Below are positions 1-15,100 of a stretch of 64,000 nt of DNA, one piece after another. This stretch comes from Megaleporinus macrocephalus (lineage: Eukaryota; Chordata; Actinopteri; Characiformes; Anostomidae), in assembly GCA_021613375.1 (NCBI GenBank), contig CM038704.1, positions 32,922,582-32,986,581 of the forward strand, read 5' to 3'. Both the position numbers and the translations under genes were made by a program. Numbering within the stretch: the first letter of the stretch is position 1; each line of letters begins with the position of its first letter. The notes beneath the pieces were generated by a model. The model was not told the DNA's origin. It worked only from the letters and a program-made list of their open reading frames with translations, and did not search any database.

Positions 1-162
1 TTCAGGGCCAAAGACGAACTGCAGCGGGACAACTTCATGGTGGCAGCCAGGTCGCCCACTGGAGCGGCATACATGATCCGAAACTTTCAGAAGTGTGGAG
101 GAACTCAATACACTGGAGTGTCTCAAAGCAGAAACGATTTCATCCTCTAATAGCCAGCGAAT
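1..162 (-). CDS. szt2: szt2 exon 37, cut by window edge
   Basis: The acceptor TTTTTTGTAG ends at 163. The exon opens in phase 0 with [16 protein letters not shown], directly continuing ATMDE from exon 36, and reads open to position 1 (ending FVFGPE). The opposite strand is also open here and ends in a TAA at 148-150, which could be mistaken for the 3' end of another gene. Confidence 0.9.
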   Translation of the reverse strand, partial: MRWLLEDEIVSALRHSSVLSSSTLLKVSDHVCRSSGRPGCHHEVVPLQFVFGPE

Positions 163-3100
163 CTACAAAAAAGATAAAGAGTGCTACTACTGTTTCCAAA
201 AAAGGTTGACAATCTGCAGAAATGGTTTGCCTTGCATTTGCCATTTTTAGATTTACATTTTGCAAATATTGTTATTGCTTCCAAAAAATAAATTATAGTT
301 CTGTTGTCTGTTATAGTTCCACTCTGTTACCACTGTCCATCCTAACACTACAGCCATGTGGTCCAGGGCTAGTTTGGACTTAAACTTGTTTGTACTAGCT
401 AGAGATACATTTTAGAAAACAGAAAACAATACCCTCCACTCGTACTAGCTAGAGATACATTCAGAAAACAGAAAACAATACCCTCCACTCAGCCTTTCAA
501 AACTTTGATCTCTTGATCAAAATACATATAGAACAAAAGAACTAAAGACCTGATCTGTGAAGAGCTAAAAAGTAGTTAGCAATCACTGCTAAACAGCATT
601 TGGAGGGCTAAGGAAAATATAGCAGGTTGTGAGCTCAGCAGTACCGTACATGGTTTAGTTTACATACTCATTGCTATACTGTATACTAGTATGAAGAGCT
701 TGCAGCATACAGTACATACTACTACAGTATGACGTATGTAGTATAGTAGTATGACATTTCTAATGCACCCAAATGACAAATAAGCCACAAATTGTCCCCA
801 TGAAATTGCAGACGTGTGGATCACATGTACGTTACAAAGCACTACAGGATGGTTTCAGTTTTAAGTTAACAACGTGTGAAGTAACCAGTATAATTGATAT
901 TTTAAGTGCAGAGGTTAAAAACAGCACACAGACACTGGCTCACCTCATCCATGGTAGCTAAAACTGCTAGTTTGTGAGGCGCTGGCAGTTTGGAAAGAGG
1001 ATCTCCTGTCATACTACACAAAAAAGACAAAAATATTTAGATATCATACTATTTGAGGACAAATGTGTATTCCACCAAAACAAAGGATTTAACTGGTTAA
1101 AATATATATTAAGTGGTAAAGTTGATAACTACAAAGCTGATAACTACTAATTTACTCACATTTTTATGCTGCGTTTGTCAGATTTTATTAACGATTTCAA
1201 ATGTGTTTTTGGAATGTTAATATGGCTTTTGGATTGCATGGTCTCTCCCCATTCAAAGAAATCAAGAGTCTAGTCTTTACATGGAATAACTACCCAATGT
1301 CATTGCCAAGACAGCCATCAAGTGAATAAACCTTTCTAAAAAGATCTCAAAATAATGCAGTAACTCCAACACATGCTTGAAGTTGGCTTCATTAGTTTTT
1401 CATTTTCATCCCCCTTCATTAGTAATTTGCCCCAAACAATTCTGAGCTGTAAAATAATCTAAAAAGTAAAAATGCAATATTGCAATATAAATATAATCTT
1501 TTTTTGCCAAGACTATCAAATATACATTTTTGAGGCTTAAGGCTTGAACGTTGGAGGTAGTGTGCCAGATTGTTCAGCTATGTTTGGGGTAAAATGTAAT
1601 TGGGTAACTGTAAATTTGATTTGTTGCTAAACTACCCCTTTAAGCTATTTTTGCCTTTTTGTACATAATCAGTTTTTTTTAACTTACATAAACAAACATA
1701 ACTCACCCATCTATACCAAACCCACGCAGACCTTCCAGATTCTCCATGAGTTCCTCATCAGAGCGGTAGGAAGAAGGCTGGCCTGGAGAACGGTTCATAG
1801 ACACACTGCTCTCAGAGGTGTACCTGTACATTCGCACAGACAGAAAAATTTCACTGTGAATTTAACTTCTCTCTTTCTTTTTCATGCTTTTCTTACTTAG
1901 TACTTAGTATTTATATTGTATTGGTTAGCAATTTGTAGTCCGGGATGTTACGAAGAGTAATAATTTCATTGTACTGCGCAACTGTGTCCGTTTCTCTGTG
2001 CATTTGTCAATAAATCCTAGAATCTTGAATTACTGCTTACTGTTAAAATGATACACTATAACATTTTGAGCATATCCAAACCGGAGAAGGTAATGAGGAA
2101 TAGGAAGAATTTCTTGTGGGCTGGTAATGTTTTAGGCCAGTTGCTGGTTGCTAATGTCTAAACTAGCATATCAGTATAAGAACTCTCAAAAAAACAAAAA
2201 TAAAAAAAAACAAAAAACAAGTGTCTATCTGTAGCAATTCAAGGGGTCAAATGTGTGTCCCTCAACTTAGATAGTACAGCACAATTTATTGATTACACAC
2301 CCTATTCACACGCCTATAGCAGAAATGGTGATCATTTTAAATTGTAATTATGCAATAATTGTCACAGCACTCTGACAAAGACAGAACGAAAAAAAGACAG
2401 AAAACACAGATTACATTTTTCTAGAATGACAAAATACTTGCCTGGTATGGTGAGGGTCATGAGGCATAACGTCTATTTCTAGAGGTAACGTCAACACAAA
2501 GATGTCCAGAGTGACCGACAACTCATTCAGATCCAAAGACTGAAGAGACTCTGCATTTTCCAGACAGCTGATCAATTCACCTGCACAAATACACAGTAAA
2601 CACAAAACAAAACTTAAAAAATGTTTTGCATGTCGATAATCTCAATAATCTCTAAAGCTCTAAAAATGTTTGTACTTTCTGGAGCAACATATGCTGTCCT
2701 CTAGAAAAATCTTTTTAAAGGTTATCCATGCTGCATGTAGACCTGTCTATCATTTAAAACTGGTTGCGTATTTAAGTTGTCCAGTTAAAAACTGGATTAA
2801 TTGGCAACATCAGTCCTCAAATGATGTTGTTAATAGGAAAGTAATATTACACATAATCATGCCATATCTTGTTTCCAATTAATACATCGAACAGATGATA
2901 TTGATTGCTGTTTTTTTTTTTAATTACCATTTCCCAACTTTTCTGGAACTGTCATTCGTATAAATGAGTAAATGATTTTAAACTGCAGCAATTATTAGAT
3001 AATGAATTCTCTGAGCATGCAGAACAGGCACATTATTGGATTGTGAAGGCACTGTCAATTTATGTCTCTTTACAAATAACATCACAATAAATTCCACTGA

Positions 3101-6100
3101 ATTACACTTCACTGTGTTGTCTAAAATATAAAGTTACTGCAGATTAGGAGTGCACTGGAAATTCCTCTATTATGAGCATAGCTTCAGACAATGCTTTGAA
3201 AACTTACCCACACAAGTGGGCAGTGTCCTCACAGGCATGGAGCCGTGGCTGCTCTTAACATTGACTGAGCAAACCAGGTGGACAAACAGAGGGGGCATTT
3301 CAGGCTGAGGTCCAGATGGCTCCAACAGTGAGTCTCCCTCGAGGATGCTGAAAGAGTCCTCATCCTGATTCACCGTGTTAGAGTCAGAGAGAGACTCGTC
3401 CTCTGTCCCCTCCTCTGTTCCTCCACCTTTCTCTACTTTTCCGTTTCCTTGCTCCTGATACTCAACTTCCAGATCTGTGTCGCTTTCTGATACGATACAG
3501 CAGCCCGACACATTCTCTGTAAATTGCAGAGAACAAAAGATGAAAAGGCAGGTTATTCAGCTATTAAAGTGATAGACTTTTTAAAAACACGAGGATCAAA
3601 TCTAATTTCTCCATAACACCTAATAAACTGCATGACTAAAATACCACACATACACCACATTCAGCATTTTACTTAGTATATGAATCAAAAACCAGACATA
3701 ATTCATTTTATGTGATTTTTTGCTGTTGTTTTTGCTGCCTTTAACATTATGCCTCGTTCAAAAGGACAAAAGACTTGTAACTTCAGCACAGATAAAACTG
3801 CTATATTTTGAATAGCTGGACAAATTTAAAGTGGACAAATTGGTTTTTCATGAAATCACAAAAAATATTCAAAACAGGCTTTAAGGCTTTTTCTGTATAG
3901 ATTGTATGGACTAGAAAATGAATGGTAAGTTTTAAAACATTTAACAGTGTTTACAGAAAACTCATTTACTACATTAAAAAATTGGTCTTTTTACTTGATC
4001 TTAATTATATCTTAAATATATTTTGACATTTCTGACACTAAGTTTTTATTTTAAAAAGCCTGTTCAAGCAGCCATTTTCAGTTAAACAAGAGCAGAGCCC
4101 TATCTCTTTCATTGAAAAGAGACTATTTATCTGAAATCATCATAATAATATCTGGCATTTTGTTTCCCTTCTGTAGGCATGTTGGATTCTCTAACCATCC
4201 TCCGTAGCCAGTTCAGCCTCAGATACTTCACAGTCTGCACTAGGTCTTCTTTCTCCCTCTCCGTCTGAGTCTTCCTGGAAGAAGAAGTGATGAGACAAAA
4301 AAGCCATTTCTGATCTCCTGTCTGGAACACCAGAAAAGCCTCACAAACAACAAAAAGGACAAAATAAAAAACAAGCAAAAACAACCTGTCAAACAAACCT
4401 CCTTTTTGGAAGACTGGGGGCAGTAGAAGAAATAGTGTGAGTTGGAAGGAACAGCTTTGAAATAGTGAGCACCAATATCCATGAACTTGTCCTGTAACAG
4501 AGAAGACAATTCAAAGTTTCACAAGCACTTGCCTTTTTTATAACCGCTGTTATTCTATACCGTGATAACTTTTATGGTAAATATTGAAATACTATAGTCT
4601 TATGTGGGAACAACAAGATCTAAATTAGAAATAATATACTGTATTTATGTATGCTCAGATGTTCTTTAATCCCTTGAGATATGATAACCAATTTTCAAAT
4701 ACAACGCATTTTTGATGCAATCTAATTTTACACATTACACATACAATCCCAATTCCCAAAAAAGTTGGAACACTGTGCAAAATTCAAATAAATGTAAATA
4801 AAAACAAAAAGAAATGATTTGCAAATCCCACAGGCCATATAGAACATATATCAGATGTTGAACTAAAGACATTCATGAAATTTATTAACTTATTTAAAAC
4901 TTACATGGCAGCAACTTATATCAAAACGTTGAAACAGGGACATGTCTACCATTGTGCAGCTTTCCCTCAGCTTTTAACAACAGTCTGGAAATGTCTGGGA
5001 TAGGAGGAGACCAATTGCTCCAGTTTTGGGAGAGGTATATTGTCCCATTGTTGTCTGATGTAGGATTCTAGCTGCATTCTGTTCTCATAAACAGCATCAC
5101 AACTTTTTTGCAATTGGGATTGTCCACACACATCAAAATATCGCATGCAATCATTTTCAGTTCTGTTCATCATCCTGGACATATGTGATGTATGATACCT
5201 GTATGATTTTATGCAGGTCGGGGTATACCTCACACTTTTGCTGGGAGTGCAGAAGAGACAGAGGGAATTCTGGGATTCTGAAGGACTTAGGTTCCTCCAG
5301 AGTTAAGGAGGACATCGGCCCAGAAACATTTCCTCTAGATTCTGCCTCACTTGTGTCCTCCAGATCAACACTAAAGAGCAAACATTCAACAGACGTCAAG
5401 GTCACATCATTTACATCATTTTCATACTTATTAAATCATTTAGTTTTTAGTTTTCTCCTGGTGTACACCAAACATGTACTCAAGTGACCGTTTGGGAGCT
5501 CAGTGGTGCAAAATGCACAGCCACTGGTTTGTGGCAGTGGTAGTTCCCTGCCCCATTGCTTTACCTGCTCTAAGCCCTAGGGGTCAGTAGTGACTACTTG
5601 GCTCTTATTCAAGAGAGGGAGAGAAGAAGAGAGTTAGGAAAGTCAGCAAAGACAGACAATTTGTACAATATGCAATCTGCTATCTGTCCTATTTTCCCTG
5701 TTGAGGAGTGGACTACTCATTTGCTCAATAGTGTTTTTTGGGTACGCTGATGTATTACTTGGATGGATATATTTTCACAACAACTGCATTTGGACCAGGA
5801 CTTATCGCTTGCATAGTCGCTGTTCAACAAGGTTGAGGGGGACTAGTTTCACGTGGAGTTTACAAGCCTGTAAAGGACACTGAGGGGTATAACAAAGACA
5901 CTTGGGTAGAGAGCGAATGTCTGAAAACAGATGGGGCTTATGGACTTTATTGTAAACAATGTAAATAAACCTGTGTTTTTGGCCCGGTGGTGGATCCCTT
6001 CTTAGTTAACCTTGCTGTGAGCCCAGCAAATGTTATAGGTTTACAGAAATGGTAATTTGTGTTTGTAATGAGAAGTTGATGCAAAGCAAACCTACTATAA

Positions 6101-9100
6101 AACAGCCGTCTATGTAGCTGTTGACAACTACCGCTGAAGAACAGCTATCCCTTTTTACTTAGCTTTGACACTTTTAACTTGTTTTTCCTTACTTACCACA
6201 CCAAATGTATGAGCATCACACTTGCAAAATGTGCCATTTGACCACAATTTTAATCCTCATTAATGATGTCTTTCTATGAGATCTAAATGTAGATGTCAAT
6301 TCAATCATTGGTCCAGAAACACCCGCCAGTTAAGCACTGAAGCTAATCCAATCTATGCACTAATAATAAACCCTCTATTTAGTGATTTTAATATTCCTCC
6401 TGTGCTCTCATGACCACAAATTGAGGTCAATTATACACGCTCAGCATTTTTATGCATGACACAGAGTATGGTAGGATGTGAATGCAAATTTTTTTTGCAT
6501 GAATAGACGTGATGAATGGACTAACATAAATAAACTGGAAAAAACACCTTTAGACTCTCCTGTAAGGTTTTAAGTCAAATAATGTAAGTATGCAAAGTTA
6601 AGTAAGTTCAGTTGGTACCTGGATGAGGTGACTAATGCAGCTCTGTCCGCTCCATCATCATCTTCCTCACCAATGATGAAGGTGGCAGCCATGCCAGGAG
6701 TCTTCCTGATGTTTTCTGCACCTCGGAGTTCATGGCGCTCACGGAATGTGCGAATATGTCCACAAATTGTTTGCAGGAAAGAAGTGATGTCGATTTCCTG
6801 CAGAGACTCCTCACAGTAATCCATGGCTGTCAGAACGTCCTGAGAGCTGATGCTGTAGGACTGCTGGAGACTGCGGTACACACCTGGGGCCAGAGCAAAA
6901 ACACAAATAACAACACTACCAAAATGTACTACCCAATTAGTATTTTCTTTGTTTGCCTGTTTTGTTTGGTTGGTTGGTTGTTTGTTTTTTTGCCAGTGAA
7001 CATCAACGTAACTTAGCTGACTTCTGTAGGTAAAATAACATGAGAAAAAGAAGAAAACATTGCCTAAGCAATATGTATAACCACAGCTCTAATAAAAAAA
7101 GGAGGAGTGCAGAGGAGTAATATTACGATTTTAACTTTGTCCATGTGTTTATATATGTTACTAACCTCACTATGGTCAACTGGGATATCCCTCTCAATTG
7201 ACAGTGGCAAAATATCAAAGTGACTTATTTCAAAATATCTGGCAGAAAACATGTACTAGAGGGCACATTGTAATGGCGATTGTAGGGCACGCCGTCACAT
7301 TTTATCACCTAGTAGGGAATCCAAGAGAACATTTTAAGAGTGTATTTTTATCAAATAACACCTGTAGGGAATATCATGTTTTTCCCATTGTGAGGGCATC
7401 TATACAGGGCCACATCACATTTTCTCCACTGTAGGGGCACTCTTCACACACTTTATTCAGTGGAGGGGCACTTTATCAGACGAGCATCTAAATGGGTTAC
7501 TCATGATATTTTTTCAACTGTAGGAGTAAGCTATGGAGATCACGTGACGCATTCATGGGCTTGCGAACACGTTGATATCGCTCTGCACACACAGCCTCCT
7601 TTTTCGCTGATTTTTATCCTCATTTGGACTGCTCCGATTGTATTCTTTGACCATTTTATGTTCTACAATGGCGACGGCTCGAAAACAACTCAATTTGTCT
7701 CCATTCTTATCTCCTTCAAAGAAAAAATCGAAGCCAGACGACACTACAGAGCAGGCCAAGATGGCTACTATGCCGGATACTATCGCAAGATTGGAGTGCA
7801 GCGAATTAGCAGCACTGAGGGAGGATTTTTCTTCCCACATGGCTACCATCAGTTCCCTGTGCTCAAAACTGGACTTAGTCACAGGTGAGCAGAGAGAACA
7901 AAAGAAAACCCTCATCGAGCAGACGCGGCGACTCGATTCGCTTAAACAGCAGGTGGTGGATTTACAGGACCGAAGTAGGCGCAGTAACCTCCGGGTGCCG
8001 GGGCTCCCTGAGGGAGCTGAGAAGGACGATGCAGTGGGTTTTATCATGCGCTCGCTACCTCAGTGGCTCCCATCGTTAGCAGACAAGCAGATTGAAGTGG
8101 AACGAGCACACCGCATTTACACCAGGTCAGAGATAGATCGGAGAAGGCCACAAATCTTTATCTTCAAACTCCTTCGTTTCAACGACAGAGATTTGATTCT
8201 ACGGGAGGCGAGGAAGCACGGTCCAATCAGGTTCAACGACAAGTCGACGCTGTTTTTTTCCAGACTTTTCCCCTTCCACCGCTAAAAAACGGAGCTCCTT
8301 CTCTGCAGTTCGAAAAGAAATGAGCGAGGCGGGTATTCAGAACTTTCTTCTGTACCCTGCAACTTTGAAAGTCATTGTGAATGGTGAAATTAAAATGATG
8401 ACTGATCCAGAGGAGGCTCGCCAGTTCCTCAGTTCTCAAACACGTCCGAACTCATCCGGCATGGAGTAATTGCTAGCTCAGGCGGACTTGAAGTGCTTAG
8501 AGGTTCGCTGTTTTATTACTTAGCGATCTCACACAGGACATTATTGGTTGTTTACGTTAATGGTGCAGTTATACTAAAAGAGCTGATAGTTGTTTTTTTC
8601 CCCTGTAATTTCTTAAACATCAAGAGGATGTATCGTATTGTTTAGATTAATAGGGCTGGTGCCAGCATATTTAATGTGTTTAAGCCAATGTTGTGGTCAC
8701 GGATTGTTAAAGGGGTGGGCGGCACGAGAGGCATGTTTTGTTGCCTAGGTTGCAGAAGCTTTACTGACTGTGTATGGTGTCGATTTTCTTTACCAATATT
8801 TATGGAGGGAGGGGGGTGGGTTTATGGTAGACCTCGAGTTTTTGTTATTGTTTTCCTTTTTTTCATCCTAAACTCTTTACCATTGATTCTAACATTTGAT
8901 AGCTATGACTAATTTAAATATCTTAAGTTGGAATGTGAATGGCCTCAATGGTCCCCATAAGCGTGCATGTTTTTTACAGTTGTTGCACAGTAAAAAGATA
9001 GATATAGCTTTAATACAAGAATCACATTTGACAGAGGAAGATGTTCTTAGATGTAATAATAAATTCTTTGAAGTCATATCTTATGCTCCAGCAGACAGGA

Positions 9101-12100
9101 AAACCAAAGGAGTGATGATAATAGGGAGGAGGCACCTACATTTGCATATTGTGGAGAAAGGCAATGACGCTGAAGGTAGGATAACTTACATTAAAACTAT
9201 TATTGAAAATAGGAAGATAGCATTTTTATCAGTCTACGCTCCATCTATTAATAATCCTGAGTTCTTCTCTGCTATTTCAACTTACATCTTGAACATGTCA
9301 GATTATGAGCTGGTTTTAGGGGCAGATATGAATGCAGTAATGTCTCACACCTTAGATAGATCTAGAGAAAGCGAATCAAACTCCCAGGCTCTTTCGACAA
9401 AGAATCTTAGACACTGTATATCTAGTTCTTCATTGATAGATCTGTGGCGTACACTATATCCATCTTCAAGAAAATATACATTCTTTTCAGCACAACACAA
9501 ATCCTACTCACGAATCGATTATATATTTATCTCCAGCACACTTCTATCTTTGGCGCGCGGGACAGACATATGGCCTATGTCTTTATCTGATCATGATTGT
9601 AATTTCTTTACTCTAGCAATGTGTACTCAGCCGTCTCGGGCTCCACGATGGCGGTTTAATTCTAAATTACTTCAAGATGAAGGCTTCTGCAATCAATTTA
9701 GAACTAAAGTTAACAGAATTCGTCAGTTTTAATAAGGGATCTGTGAGCGACCCACGTATTCTTTGGGATGCGGTTAAGGGTTTTATTAGAGGTAATTCAA
9801 TTTCATATGCTTCCTGGATTAATAAAACTCGTCTTAAAAAGATAGCTGATCTCAAATCTCAGTTATCTGCATTAGAACTGTCCAATCAGTATTCCTTCTC
9901 TGAACGCACAGCAATAAAAATCTCAGTTATCAAGAAAGAACTTAATCAATTACTCAGGACAAAAGCAGAATTTCTTATTCAAAGAGTAAGACAGAATTAT
10001 TATTTTAATGGAAGTAGGCCAAGTCATTTATTAGCTTTAAAGCTACGCGCTAATAAATTTGCAAATATTTCATCTATAAACTCTCCATCCGGTGAAATAT
10101 TGACTGACCCAACTAATATTAATAAAACATTTCGCTCTTTCTATTTAGACTTGTACACATCAGAAGCTAACTATGAGACAGACACAGCACTGTCCTTTCT
10201 GTCTGCACTTAACTTACCACAATTATCTAATGTTGAAGCAGAGGCACTAGCCGCTCCATTAAGCTTAATGGAGTTAAAAGATGCCCTTCATGCTATGAAT
10301 AAAGGAAAATCACCTGGCTTAGATGGTATACCGATCGAGTTTTACCTGACTTTTTGGACTGAGCTCGGCCCCCTGCTGCTAGACATGTTCAATTTCTCTA
10401 TTGAGCAAGGCTTTTTTCGACAGCAAGTCAACACAGCTGTTATTTCGGTTCTGTTAAAAAAAGATAAGGACCCTTCACTATGTGCTAGCTATCGCCCTCT
10501 ATCACTGATTGGCTCCGATCTTAAATTATATGCAAAAGTGTTAGCTCGGTGATTAGAGACATATATATCTAAACTTGTACATCAAGATCAATCAGGTTTT
10601 ATTAAGTCACGTAGCGCTTCAGATAATCTTAGACGTCTTTTTCATATTATACACCACTCAGATCAGATTGAATCTCCCCTCGCACTTTTTTCTTTGGATG
10701 CAATGAAAGTATTGGATCGATTGGAATGGAGATATTTATGGCTAGTTTTAGAGTGCATGGGATTTGGTCTGAACTTTATTAATATGATTAAAGTATTGTA
10801 CTCCAACCCATCTGCTGTAATCTTAACAAACCAAATATGTTCCCAACCGTTCGTCTTAGAACGAGGAACTCGTCAGGGATGTCTTTTTTCCCCATTGCTC
10901 TTTGCAATCTCACTCGAACCGTTGGCTCAGGCTGTGCGTCAGTCCGAATTGATCTCCCCATTAGTCCTCCGTAATACCACCCATCACATATCCCTATATG
11001 CAGACGACATTTTATTATTTGTAGACAAACCCGTTACTTCAGTGCCTCATATTCTTACATTGTTTGATCATTTTAGTCTTTTTTCGGGGTACAAGATAAA
11101 TTGGAGCAAATCTTCTTTTCTCCCTCTTAATTTTAAATTACAGATTTAAGTCTTCCTAATTTTATCTCTGTTAATTGTTTTAAATATCTTGGGATTGACA
11201 TCTATCCTTCTTTATCTGATGTTGCTACTAAGAACTTCAATAAGGTGCTATCGACAATTAGTCTAGATCTTTCAAAATGGTCACATTTTCCAAATTCTTT
11301 ACAGGCTCGAATAGCTGCAGTTAAAATGAACATTCTTCCCCGCATTAATTTTTGTACATCTATGATTCCATTACCACCTCCTACTGATTTTTGGCCCAAA
11401 CTCAATTCAGTAGTATCACGATATATTTGGAATGGGAAACGTCCACGCATCAAAATAACAACTATACAACGTAATAAATTAGAAGGAGGGCTCTCACTTC
11501 TAAACTTTAAAATATATGCACAAGCATTCACTTTGCGTCCATTGGCAATATGGTTTAACTTAAACACTAAGGTTTCATGGCGTCTCATTGAAGAGTCAAT
11601 TATTGCCCCTCATAAGCTGGAGGATTTCCTATTCACTGGCATTTCTATTAGATTGTGTAAACTATGATATGGACCCATTATATCTCACTTGCTATCTACC
11701 TGGAGAGCTGCTGAAAAATCAGTAGGTTTTGTAGACAGGTGGCACCGGCATACACCACTTTTTTGTAACTACAAATTTTGTTCTGGCAACACCCCCTTTA
11801 TTTGTCCGCTGTGGTCGCAACACAATATAAAGACAGTTGGTGATATCTATGATGATAAAGGATTAAAATCTTTTCAAGATCTTCAGTTTCAGTTCAATCT
11901 ACCCAGTACCTCATCCTTCTTTATGTATTTGCGTATTAGGTCAGCACTCTGGGCTTTAGGTGTCCCCTCCAATTCTGATTTACCTATTCATCCTTTACGC
12001 AAGCTTATTTTTCCTAATCAGTTTTCCTAACTCAGTTTCCAATATCTATGACAGCTTACTCGTACTCAATTGCAAACCCTTAGGTATAACATTGGTCTGG

Positions 12101-15100
12101 TCCAAAGATGGTTCTGCTCAGGTACAGGATTGTTTAATTAATCACACTTGGAAAATGAATCTTTTAGCTTCTAGAAACCCAAATCATCAAATTATACACT
12201 GGAAATTTGTACACAGATTCTATTTGACCCCATTAAAACGGTACCATATGCATCTATCTACCTCTCCAAATTGCAACCTCTGTTCCCTGGGGGTACTAGG
12301 TACTTTCCATCATTACTTCTGGAGCTGTCCAACACTCACTATTTTTTGGAGGAACTTAGCTAATGATATCTCTATCTTATTGGGGAAAAATGTATGTTTG
12401 TCATCAGATTTATTTTTCTTGAATAATTTTTCAAATCTTCAACTTTCTATATGGCAAAGAAATATGCTACTAGCTACTTTATTTGTTATTGTTGTTATTA
12501 TTAATATTATTATTTTTTTCTCTCTCATTGATATGATCACTCTTCATCCATGTTAATATAAAAACAGTTGTTCACAGGAGTAATCTATATAGAACTGCTT
12601 GCTTTCTGTACTGAAAAGAGCACCCTTTGGGACACTGTCACGAACGGGAGACACTTTTCCCCAGTGGAAGGACACCCTTGGGAGCATCATGATTTCATCA
12701 AAACATGTTATCAAATTTTGTTGCTCTAGAAGGGCACATAATTTATTTCATGATGGGGCACCCTAAAAGGCATGCAATCCTTTCTGTAAAATAGTGCAGT
12801 GAATAGGGCACTTCTCTTCATTTATCGTCACTTTAGGATGCTTAAGCAATACTTAACCATAAGGGTACCAGAGAGGACAGCTGCCAAGCACTATATTGCA
12901 CTCAGGCCACGTTTAATTCTATATCTTTCAAGGTATCAGCTCTGGCTTCTTTGTGGCAGTGTCTGAGCTTAAGAGTAGATTGGGCAACCTATTTGTACTA
13001 GCATACACTCTCTGAGTGAACAGAAAAAGCTCTTTTGTCAGTTGCTTTGAATATGAGCACCTGTTAAATACTATAAATGTAAATGTAGTTGTAAGTGTAA
13101 TGGCCTTTAAAATGCTTAGTTTTAATTTAACATACACAGTTTTATTTTAGTTCAAAAAGTGCTTTTGGAGAGTATGTAAATTATTAAATTATTTAACAGT
13201 AACAAACATGTTCTTTAACTAATAAATACATAAAACCACGGTTGTAGTGGACGGTATAGGCAGAAATTTCTACCATGGTATAATTAAAATAACTGACGGA
13301 TGTATCACTTTATAATGCATCAAAGAGTATGGTGATTGTTTTCCAAAGAAAGACACATTATAGATAAACAATTCACTTCTAATCTAAATTTTATTTACCA
13401 ACTAAAGTAAATGTAAAATAATGCCTCTCTGCTTGTAGGCTAGGACCACAGCATCACTAGAAGCAGTAGTGAGGAGTGCCATAGGCAGTGCACAGTTAGT
13501 GACCACTCTACACTAATGGCTTTGGCATTTTCAGTGTATAGGTTTTTTTACTTTCAGTGTATAGGTGTAGACTTAGCAAAGCAAAAATTTCAAAAACTGA
13601 TTTGTGGCATTCTATGACATAGCTACGTTGAAAGTCAGTAAATTCTTCGGTATGCCCTACTATACTGGCAGTACTTGTCTATCGAGACTGCATGGAACAC
13701 TAAAACACCAACAAAACTCAAAGGTTTTAGGAAATTAGGAAGGGTGTCCACAGAGTGGGGAACAATGTCCCCAATACAACACAAGGCATACAGATGAGCA
13801 GGTGCTGATAAACTTTTGGACATAGTGTGCCTTCTAGTATATAGCATTCATATACTTTACAAGCCAACAACACTTAGTTTGTATGGGTTACCTCTGACAT
13901 AGCTCTGATAGTAGTGTTCCTGCAGCAGGCTGCAGTAGCTGGCCAACTCCTTTTGCTTGTGAGGGTGAGCTGCCATGTCTGTCCAAGAGGAGGCACTACT
14001 GCGCTCCTGAGAAAGAGACCTAAAACAAAAAAACAAAACCAAGCACTTTCAAACCCTCCTTCACTTAAAAGACACTATTCAGAGAGAGTACAAGGTACAA
14101 ATAAATTTAACAAAACAAGCTTTATAGCAGATCAACCAACTGCAGTCAAACTCTGACTAAAACAGGAATATATTCAGATTTAGTTGGAGAATTACATAAG
14201 CTAGTGACTAAAGATCACAACTATGACTTTAATTTGCTGAGACTTGTTGGACAGCATTATAAAAGACTTGACATGGACACAAACTAAATTTTGTATTAAC
14301 ACCTGGGTGTTTAACACGCATTGCACCTTACACTGTATTTAAATTTTTATATATGCTATGTATAAGAAGATTGCAGATTGTGATGATACTAGTTTTCAGC
14401 TGGCTGAGAAACTGGACAAAGAAAGCTCAAAATAGCAAGGTGTCCAAAAGAGCACAGCAAGGCAGTTCCAGAGTATCTGGTACAAATCTTAAGGCAAAGC
14501 AATACATAACACAGGAATTTATAACAACATATTTGTACATAATATCTAGATGAGGGAACTCAGAAACTGTAAGGAAAAACAGACAAGGTTTAAAAACAGT
14601 GTCTTGGAAAAATAAGTCTATGCACAAAGACCGAAAGCCAAACCAGTTCTCCCCAAACTAAGGTGTAGGTGAGGTTGATAGTCACATGGCCACTCCACCA
14701 AAACAGTTAGTAAAGAATGAAACATTGTGGTGCTAAATCTAATAATCTAATTTACACAACTTTCCACTTATCAGGCGTGCAGCCAAATGTCTTACAGTTG
14801 AGTAGCCCGGTTAGACCCCCTGAAATTACTGGGGTAAAATAAAACAGCTGCTAATCAAGCTAACAAGAAAATAGAAATACGTTGCATTTTATTTGCTACT
14901 GAGGGAATTATGCAAACAGGAAATTAATTTGTACACATTTGCTCATCCAAATATGTATCCCTAGGGTGGTTAATTTTCAAGCTGTGGTAGTAGTGGTCAT
15001 GTGTGTAAGGGGAAGATTCCATTTTTGGCTGAACTATTGATTTAGAGTAATCTCAAAACTGCTTTGGCAGTTTCAGTGCACAATGCACATTCATTAGTTT

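Larger units (their letters stand above)
7530..12575 (+). mobile_element. Near full-length Tx1/L1-type LINE
   Basis: A 5.05-kb non-LTR retrotransposon in szt2 intron 28, antisense to the host gene. It carries ORF1 (coiled coil plus L1-type RNA-binding region) and ORF2 (apurinic endonuclease plus reverse transcriptase). An 8-bp direct repeat AGGAGTAA flanks it (7522-7529 and 12576-12583), a plausible target-site duplication. Both ORFs are broken by frameshifts and stops, so it cannot move autonomously. The L1/Tx1 assignment rests on ORF organisation and motifs remembered from fish elements. Confidence 0.88.

Noticed and set aside
1..150. Plus-strand open frame ending in TAA, looking like the C-terminus of a ciliary-type protein
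   Set aside because: The minus strand of the same bases continues szt2 in phase ([16 protein letters not shown]...) with a good acceptor at 163, so the plus frame is an antisense shadow.
4127..4509. Long minus-strand frames running across exons 31-32 and intron
   Set aside because: They are out of phase with exons 30 and 33 or read through splice sites; the phase-consistent exons are 4399-4491 and 4196-4274.
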